Shown here piece after piece: positions 12,837 through 18,237 of a stretch of DNA of 18,237 nucleotides. Made by a program: the position numbers and the translations under genes. The notes beneath the pieces were generated by a model. That model made no database searches. It was given only the letters and a program-made list of their open reading frames with translations, and was not told where the DNA came from. Every line of letters begins with the position of its first letter. The first letter of the stretch is position 1. The DNA is from Cytophagales bacterium (lineage in GTDB: Bacteria > Bacteroidota > Bacteroidia > Cytophagales > ES-bin-26): contig JACMKY010000044.1 of NCBI GenBank assembly GCA_014379925.1, positions 1-18,237 on the forward strand, given 5' to 3'.

Positions 12837-15800
12837 ATGAAACCCGATTTCCACCGAGTCTCCCGGGAACTGACCTTCATTTACCTCTTCAGCCTCAACT
12901 TCCTGGCCCTGGTTGCCATTACCGGCCAGTGGCTGATCCACGAATCGCTGGACCGGCACGCCAGCGATGGCAGCGTGATTGACCTGGCGGGACAGCAGCG
13001 GATGTTGAGCCAGAAGCTCATCAAGCTGGCGCTGCTGACCGAGCGCGAGCCCGACGCCGGAAAACGCCGGCAGCTGGCCACTCAACTGGCGGCCGTGCTG
13101 CAAACCTGGAAGGCAGTCCACCGGGCCCTCAAGTGGGGCGACCAGCGACTGGATTTGCCAGTGAGTTACAACAGTCCCCGGATCGACGCCCTCTACCAGC
13201 GGGCGACGCCGTACCTCAACAACATCGCCGGACGGACCGAGCAGATCATTGCTTCCGGGGGGGCCGATCCGGCCCTCAACCGGACGGTCGCCCACCGCAT
13301 GCTCGTTCAGGAGCCGGCTTTCCTGCGGGCGATGGACGCCATCACCGCCGAATACCACCTGGCATCCCGGGCGAACATCGCCTGGCTGAAGCGGGCTGAA
13401 CTGCTGCTGCTGGCCACCACCCTGCTGACCCTGCTGGCCGAAGGGCTGTTCATCTACCGCCCCACCGTCAACCGGGCCCTCCGCTACTTGTCTTCCCTGA
13501 TCGAATCGAATGCCCACCTGGCTCGCCTGAACGCGGAATTGGAAGGGGTTACCAATCACCAACGACGGACCCAATTGTTACTGGAAGAGGCCCTGCAACA
13601 ACAACGGCGCCTGACCGAGCAGAGCCGCCAGGCCGAATCGGATTTGCTGGAACAGCAGAAGTTTACGAATGCCCTCCTCAAAACCACGCCCGATATCCTC
13701 TACCTCTACGACCTGAGGGAACGACGAAACCTGTTTTCCAACGCCGAAATAACGAACGTGCTGGGCTACACCCCTTCCCAAACCCAGGCCATGGGCGACG
13801 GGTTGTTTGCCCGGCTCATCCATCCGGAAGATATGGAACGCGTGCTCCGCCACGGTAGCCGCCTTACCCAAGCCAAAGACGGCGAAGTGGTGAGCATCGA
13901 CTACCGGGTCCGCCACCAGCAGGGGCACCTGGTGTGGTTGTCGAGCCGGGAAGTGGTTTTTGCGCGGGACGTGGCCAACCAACCCACCCAGGTGCTCGGC
14001 GTCGCGCAAGACGTCACGGAAGAGAAAGAAAGCCAAATTCGGCTCGAGCAAAGCGAAGTCAAGTACCGCCGCCTGGTGGAAGACGCCGGCGTGATGATGT
14101 ATGAGATGGATTACAAAGGATTTTTCACCTACGTGAATCCGATCCTGACGCGGGTATCCGGCTACTCCGAGGAGGAATTGCTCCGGATGAATTACCTCCA
14201 ACTGGTGGCCTCCGATCACCGCCCGGTGGTGGAACGTTTCTACCGGGACCAGACCGAGCGCGGCACCCACGAATCGTACTACGAATTTCCGGGGTTGACC
14301 AAGGACGGAACGCCCTTCTGGATCGGGCAAAGCGTGAAATTTGAATTCGGGGACGGACAACTGATGAGTGCACGCGCCATCGCCCGCGACATCACCGGGC
14401 AAAAGGGGGCGGAGGAAAAAGCCCAGCGGGCGGTGGAGGTGTTCGAAGCCACGACGGATTTCATCTCCACTTCCACCTTCAACACCGGTGAAAGATACGT
14501 CAACCAACCGGGACTTCGCCTGCTCGGCTACCGGGACGAGGATGTCTCCCGCCTGGAACGCCGGGACTACCATCCCGCCTGGGCCTTCGAAAAAATAACC
14601 CTGGAAGGAATTCCCGCGGCGGTTCGCGACGGCACGTGGGTGGGCGAAACCGCCCTGCTGAACCGGGAAGGCGCGGAAATCCCCGTCTCGCAAGTAATCA
14701 TCGCCCATAAAAACGAGGATGGTTCCATCAAGTACCTCTCCACCATTGCCCGCGACATTTCCATCACCAAGAAAACGGGCGAGGAAATCACCAACCTGAA
14801 GAACTTGCTGGCCAGCGTCCTCAACTGCTCCCCTTCCGGCGTGATGGCCCTGCGTTCAATCCGGAACCCCGAGGGCGAGATCACCGATTTCGAGTGGCTG
14901 ATGGTCAACCAAACCGCCCAAATGCTGGTCAACCACAGTGCCCGCGACCTGGTCGGAAAAAGGCTGTTGGTGGAAATACCCGGCAACCGCGCGGACGGCA
15001 TGTTTGATCTCTACCGGCGCGTGGTGGAGGAAGGAGAGCCCCTGCAACACGAACATTACGACGGGCACCAGGACGTAAATGCTTGGTTCCAGATCACCGC
15101 CGTCAAACTGGACGACGGATTGGTGGCCACTTTCAACGACATCACCGAGCAGAAGAATGCCGCCTTGCAGTTGGAACAACAAAGGGAATTCTACGAAACC
15201 ATTCTCAACCAGCTTCCCGCCGGCCTGGCGGTGTTCGACCGGGCCCACCGGTACTTGTTCGTCAACCCCGAGTCGGTGAAAGACCCCGCCATGCGCCTGT
15301 GGTTGCTGGGCCGCGATGATTTCGACTACTGTCGCAAACAGGGCAAGGACCTGGCCCTGGCCGAAACCCGCCGGGCGGTTTTCCAGCGGGTGCTGGCCCA
15401 GAAAACCGAGGTGGAATGGGAAGAACGGTTTCACGCGCCGGGCAGGGTAACCTACCGGCTCCAGCGCCTCAGTCCGGTCCTGGACGGGCAGGCGGCCCCG
15501 AAATTCTTCATCGCCTACAGCATCGACATTACCGCCCGCAAGGAGGCGGAACACAAACTGACGGCCAGCCAGCACTTGCTCGCCGAATCGCAGCGCATGG
15601 CCCGGCTGGGTAGCTGGGAACTGGACCTGGCCACCCGAAAGGTGACCTGGTCGGACGAAACCTTCCGGCTCTTCAACCTCCCCCCGGCCGAGCAAGTGCC
15701 CGCGTTCCGGTCGTACCTGCGGCGGATTCTGCCCGCCGATGCCCCGGTGATCCTGGCCAACCTCAGGCGGATCAAACGGGACTTCCAGCCCTTCGAAACG

Positions 15801-17501
15801 GAATTCCGGATGATGCCGGCCGACGGGGAAATCCGCTACTTCGTGGTGAAGGCGCAGGCCGAACGGACGGACGCCCAACCACGGAAGCTGGTGGGTACGG
15901 TTCTCGACATCACCGAACGCAAGCGGGTGGAGATCGAACTGCTCCGGGCCAAGGAAGAAGCTGAACAGTCGATGAAAGCCAAGGAAATGTTCCTCTCCAC
16001 GATGAGCCACGAAATCCGCACGCCGATGAACGCCGTGATCGGGATGACGTACCTGTTGTTGCAGGAAGATCCGAAACCCGAACAGGTGGAGAACCTGGAA
16101 ACCCTCCAGTTCTCGGCGCAGAACCTGTTGGTGCTCATCAACGACATCCTCGACTTCAGCAAGATCGAGTCGGGAAAGGTGGTTTTCGAGAAAACCGACT
16201 TCAGCCTTCCCGGGTTGATCAGCGGGGTGAAGAACTCCCTGAAGTTCCGCGCCGAAGAGAAGGGCATCCGACTGACCAGCTACCTCGACAGCGAACTGCC
16301 CGACTTGGTGGTGGGGGACCCCGTCCGACTGAGCCAGATCCTTACCAACCTGGTCGGCAACGCCATCAAGTTTACCGAACAAGGATCGGTGACGGTGGAA
16401 GTGGCCGTGGACCGGATCGGGCCGGCAACGGTTTGCGTCGACTTTTCCGTAACCGACACGGGCATCGGCATCCCCGCCGACATGCTCAACCAGATCTTCG
16501 AGAGCTTCACGCAGGCCAGTTCCGACACTACCCGTAAGTTCGGCGGCACGGGGCTGGGCCTGACCATCACCAAGCGGCTGCTGGAGTTGCAGAACAGCGA
16601 GATCCGGGTGGAGAGCACCTTCGGTGCGGGCTCCCGGTTCTATTTCCGGCTGTGCTTCGGCCGGAGCGAAAAGAAAGCGACGAGCACCGCCCAGCTGGCC
16701 AACCTGTTCGAACCGGAGTCGCTGCGGGGGATCCGGGTGCTGCTGGTGGAAGACAACGCCGCCAACCAGCTGATCGCTACCAAATTCCTCAACAAATGGG
16801 GCATTTCGCCCGACTACGCCATCAACGGACGGCTAGCGGTAGAAAAGGTGCAGTTAGCCGACTACGACCTCGTGCTCATGGACCTGCAGATGCCCGAAAT
16901 GGATGGTTACCAGGCCACCACTGCCATCCGCAACCTGGCCGGGTCAAAGTACCAACAGTTGCCCATCATCGCCCTGACGGCCTCGGCCATGGCCGAAGTA
17001 CGCCACAAGGTGGAAGCCATTGGTATGAACGATTATTTGACTAAACCCTTTAACCCGCAGGACCTGTACGCCAAAATTGTCAAGTACACGTCCCGCCGAA
17101 CCGATGAACCGATGAAAACGAACGAAGCAGACGAGCCAACCGGAAAAACGGACGCGCTCTTCGATCTGCAGGGCGTAGTTACCCTGGCCTACGGAGACGT
17201 TGATTTTCAGAAAGAACTCATGGAAATGTACGGACAGACGTTCGAAAAATTCAAAGGTCAGTACCGGGAAGCCCTGCTCGCCGGGAACAGTCAATTGCTG
17301 GAAGGTATCCTGCACCGGATGCGCCCCACCCTCCTCACCTTGCAAACCCACTCGCTGAACGAGGAACTCGAACGGGCTAAGGCGATGGTCAAAGACCACC
17401 ACCCGGACCTGGATCGCCTTGCCGAGTCCGTGGCCCGGGTGGAGAAGATCAGTGAAGCCATCATCGAACAACTTGCCCAGTCGGCCCACTTGCTGGAGTA
17501 G
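12837..17501 (+). CDS. Hybrid sensor histidine kinase, PilJ-like sensor, six PAS, REC and Hpt-like domains
   Basis: The 1,554-residue inner-membrane kinase has TM1 at about 14-34, a periplasmic part at 35-186 with the type IV pilus/NarX-like 'DLAGQQRMLSQK' (49-60), TM2 at about 187-207 and a coiled coil at 215-275. Six PAS/PAC modules follow at roughly 273-395, 405-521, 530-645, 655-772, 780-902 and 910-1028. HisKA has H1058 (SHEIRTP), HATPase has N1175, DTGIG (1207-1211) and GGTGLGL (1236-1242). REC (about 1299-1416) has D1349, acidic pair E1305/D1306 and K1403. An Hpt-like tail (about 1440-1554) has H1493 in 'LHRMRPTLL'. All phosphotransfer residues are present, so an internal His-Asp-His relay is likely. 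The frame extends upstream to 11583, but that part is antisense to the MFS gene; the ATG at 12837 is the first before TM1. No response regulator gene adjoins it. Confidence 0.93.
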   Translation: MKPDFHRVSRELTFIYLFSLNFLALVAITGQWLIHESLDRHASDGSVIDLAGQQRMLSQKLIKLALLTEREPDAGKRRQLATQLAAVLQTWKAVHRALKWGDQRLDLPVSYNSPRIDALYQRATPYLNNIAGRTEQIIASGGADPALNRTVAHRMLVQEPAFLRAMDAITAEYHLASRANIAWLKRAELLLLATTLLTLLAEGLFIYRPTVNRALRYLSSLIESNAHLARLNAELEGVTNHQRRTQLLLEEALQQQRRLTEQSRQAESDLLEQQKFTNALLKTTPDILYLYDLRERRNLFSNAEITNVLGYTPSQTQAMGDGLFARLIHPEDMERVLRHGSRLTQAKDGEVVSIDYRVRHQQGHLVWLSSREVVFARDVANQPTQVLGVAQDVTEEKESQIRLEQSEVKYRRLVEDAGVMMYEMDYKGFFTYVNPILTRVSGYSEEELLRMNYLQLVASDHRPVVERFYRDQTERGTHESYYEFPGLTKDGTPFWIGQSVKFEFGDGQLMSARAIARDITGQKGAEEKAQRAVEVFEATTDFISTSTFNTGERYVNQPGLRLLGYRDEDVSRLERRDYHPAWAFEKITLEGIPAAVRDGTWVGETALLNREGAEIPVSQVIIAHKNEDGSIKYLSTIARDISITKKTGEEITNLKNLLASVLNCSPSGVMALRSIRNPEGEITDFEWLMVNQTAQMLVNHSARDLVGKRLLVEIPGNRADGMFDLYRRVVEEGEPLQHEHYDGHQDVNAWFQITAVKLDDGLVATFNDITEQKNAALQLEQQREFYETILNQLPAGLAVFDRAHRYLFVNPESVKDPAMRLWLLGRDDFDYCRKQGKDLALAETRRAVFQRVLAQKTEVEWEERFHAPGRVTYRLQRLSPVLDGQAAPKFFIAYSIDITARKEAEHKLTASQHLLAESQRMARLGSWELDLATRKVTWSDETFRLFNLPPAEQVPAFRSYLRRILPADAPVILANLRRIKRDFQPFETEFRMMPADGEIRYFVVKAQAERTDAQPRKLVGTVLDITERKRVEIELLRAKEEAEQSMKAKEMFLSTMSHEIRTPMNAVIGMTYLLLQEDPKPEQVENLETLQFSAQNLLVLINDILDFSKIESGKVVFEKTDFSLPGLISGVKNSLKFRAEEKGIRLTSYLDSELPDLVVGDPVRLSQILTNLVGNAIKFTEQGSVTVEVAVDRIGPATVCVDFSVTDTGIGIPADMLNQIFESFTQASSDTTRKFGGTGLGLTITKRLLELQNSEIRVESTFGAGSRFYFRLCFGRSEKKATSTAQLANLFEPESLRGIRVLLVEDNAANQLIATKFLNKWGISPDYAINGRLAVEKVQLADYDLVLMDLQMPEMDGYQATTAIRNLAGSKYQQLPIIALTASAMAEVRHKVEAIGMNDYLTKPFNPQDLYAKIVKYTSRRTDEPMKTNEADEPTGKTDALFDLQGVVTLAYGDVDFQKELMEMYGQTFEKFKGQYREALLAGNSQLLEGILHRMRPTLLTLQTHSLNEELERAKAMVKDHHPDLDRLAESVARVEKISEAIIEQLAQSAHLLE

Positions 17502-17519
17502 CAGTTCCCAATCCGCGTG

Positions 17520-17545
17520 GGCGTCCGTTCCCGCGAACGGACGCC
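17520..17545 (+). terminator. Hairpin downstream of the sensor kinase
   Basis: A perfect 11-bp stem GGCGTCCGTTC/GAACGGACGCC (17520-17530 and 17535-17545) closes a CCGC loop, 18 bases after the kinase stop. There is no T run after it, so it may act as a transcript-end stabiliser or a factor-independent terminator of the weak kind. Confidence 0.5.
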
Positions 17546-17646
17546 AAACCAGCCAATGCACCGGCTCGAAATCCCCCGGCAAGCGAACCCGTGGGATGCG
17601 GAAATCGCACCAACGGCCGACGAGTCCGGCTTTTTACCGACCGCAC

Positions 17647-17722
17647 CGGAATACGGATTTAAAATGAATGCAACGCACGTAGGTTTGGCCGGTAGGTCGT
17701 ACCAAACCTGAATCCGTATCCG
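17647..17722. repeat. Nested inverted repeat with competing pairings, possible small RNA or leader
   Basis: The outer arms CGG-a-ATACGGATT (17647-17659) and AATCCGTATCCG (17711-17722) pair over 12 bp with one bulge. Inside, AGGTTTGG (17681-17688) pairs with CCAAACCT (17702-17709). GCAACG (17670-17675) in the left bulge can instead pair with CGTTGC (17721-17726), breaking the outer stem end. A strong terminator follows 46 bases later. TAGGTTTG at 17680-17687 also fits the inner promoter element, without a TTG partner. No open frame explains the pairing. Whether it is RNA or a DNA element is undecided. Confidence 0.4.
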
Positions 17723-17767
17723 TTGCTCATACGTTCCCTCGACAACACCGACCGGTCATTTAACGTC

Positions 17768-17808
17768 ATCAAAAACCCCTCCGTGTCTCGTCCGGAGGGG
17801 TTTTTGAT
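17768..17808 (+). terminator. Strong bidirectional intrinsic terminator
   Basis: A perfect 16-bp stem (17768-17783 with 17793-17808) closes a 9-base loop; CCCCTCCG/CGGAGGGG forms the core, flanked by five A on the left and five T on the right. It can work in both directions. No complete protein gene ends next to it on either strand, so it must end either the kinase transcript, 267 bases after its stop, or an unannotated transcript from 17546-17767. Confidence 0.85.
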
Positions 17809-18082
17809 TTTCAGCCGGTCACGAAGCACAGTGCTTCCGGGTGCTTCCCTCATTTTCCTCCGGCTACGTTTTCACTTCGTATCGGCTCCCCCGCACGGCC
17901 GTATTGAAGTGCCGGGTTTTATTACATCTGCCACATAGCCAGGGAAATCACTGGGCAAGCCAACGGGCTTTTTTGTAAAATTACGGCAAGAATAAAACGG
18001 AATCAAGCGGCCGAAAGGGGAGGCAACTAATCCGGTGTAAATCCTTGCTCGATTCTCGGCTTCCGGCTCTTTACGCACGCGT
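17809..18082. other. Geneless stretch with several hairpins
   Basis: Visible structures are a GAAGCAC/GTGCTTC dyad (17823-17829 and 17831-17837) followed by a direct repeat GTGCTTCC (17831-17838 and 17841-17848); a hairpin with arms CCG-TACG and CGTA-CGG (17860-17885); a stem CCCGCAC/GTGC-GGG (17890-17916) followed by TTTT; and a short stem AAGCC/GGCTT with a T6 run (17957-17974), a weak terminator. A leftward open frame of 72 codons covers 17872-18090, but shows no domain. The density of stems suggests a structured RNA, perhaps the 5' part of a mobile intron-like or leader RNA for the ORF at 18083; this is inference. Confidence 0.35.
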
Positions 18083-18237
18083 ATGAACAATGCTTACCCA
18101 TTAAATCCATCAAGGTCGTTCATCCTGCCACGGCGAAAGAGGATATCTACTGCCGACTGGCGGGTTGCCCATACAAAAGAGAACTGGTGCGAACTAATCG
18201 AAATGGGAGATTCCCTCAACCAGTCGGGCGGCCAAGT
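18083..18237 (+). CDS. Start of a small hypothetical rightward gene, cut by the window edge
   Basis: An ATG at 18083 opens a frame with no stop to the end of the window, 51 codons. The translation includes 'ADWRVAHTKENWCELIEMG', which looks protein-like in composition, with Trp and Cys and a helical Glu/Leu pattern. I do not recognise a family from this N-terminal piece. It follows a hairpin-rich leader. The frame is too short to exclude chance. Confidence 0.35.
   Translation, partial: MNNAYPLNPSRSFILPRRKRISTADWRVAHTKENWCELIEMGDSLNQSGGQ

Noticed and set aside
11218..12837. 539-codon leftward open frame
   Set aside because: It runs in another frame across the MFS gene and into the tRNA; it is Arg/Pro/Gly-rich with no membrane segments, so it is a GC-rich shadow.
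14856..16382. 508-codon leftward open frame inside the kinase
   Set aside because: It is antisense to conserved PAS, HisKA and HATPase coding sequence, with shadow-type composition.
17860..17887. Leftward GAGCCG...GTGAAAACG resembling group II intron domain V
   Set aside because: The 3' half that should pair (ending CGGTTC) is absent and the stem has unmatched bases, so it is not a valid domain V.
18010..18060. Cobalamin-riboswitch-like string CCGGTGTAAATCC
   Set aside because: The remaining conserved parts (GGGAA-type box and the B12 box with its partner helix) are not found around it, and no B12 gene is adjacent.

Overview
The window looks like chromosomal DNA of a fairly GC-rich member of the Bacteroidota, probably a Cytophagales/Spirosomaceae-type organism. 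Three things suggest this. Two upstream regions carry the Bacteroidota-type promoter (TTG, about 19 bases, TAnnTTTG). The genes show no clear Shine-Dalgarno dependence. The protein families (secreted M48 protease, UMF1-type MFS carrier, PAS-rich hybrid kinase with Hpt tail) are typical of that group. The genus is an inference, not read from a marker gene.

Layout, left to right. Bases 1-31 may hold the last codons of a rightward gene, followed by a perfect palindrome and about 360 bases without a gene. Three leftward genes (434-4240) form a likely envelope operon: a secreted M48 zinc metalloprotease with an uncharacterised C-terminal part, a secreted probable beta-barrel protein, and a lipoprotein with a probable concanavalin-like fold. 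A near-perfect promoter lies 30 bases upstream of the protease start and fixes that start. Next comes a secreted nucleoside-hydrolase-family protein (4548-5537), then a 310-base geneless gap ending in a 5'-truncated IS630-family transposase (5848-6276).

Bases 6378-9496 hold a compact leftward metal-handling operon: an SRPBCC-fold protein, a NicO/UreH-like membrane protein overlapping it by 8 bases, and a Zn/Cd-type P1B ATPase with a His-rich N-terminus in place of an HMA domain. Directly upstream is the wreck of a CusB/HlyD-type efflux adaptor (9537-9919). It carries a one-base frameshift and an in-frame TAG and is joined at its 5' side to a truncated di-haem (DUF1111/DHOR) cytochrome lipoprotein gene. 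The simplest reading is that a deletion removed the 3' end of the cytochrome gene, the 5' part of the adaptor and whatever lay between, probably the rest of an RND efflux operon, leaving the distal metal genes intact.

A tRNA-Val(GAC) with a strong bidirectional terminator separates this block from an UMF1/Atg22-type MFS transporter (leftward). That gene is divergent from a 1,554-residue hybrid sensor kinase (12837-17501) with a PilJ-like sensor, six PAS-type modules, HisKA, HATPase, REC and Hpt-like domains. The last 730 bases contain no complete gene but are rich in inverted repeats: a hairpin after the kinase, a nested inverted repeat with competing pairings, a 16-bp bidirectional terminator, more hairpins, and a small ORF running off the right edge.

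I found no CRISPR array and no recognisable complete defence or biosynthetic system. The items most worth a second look are the deletion-fusion at 9.5-9.9 kb and the structured non-coding stretch at 17.6-18.1 kb.
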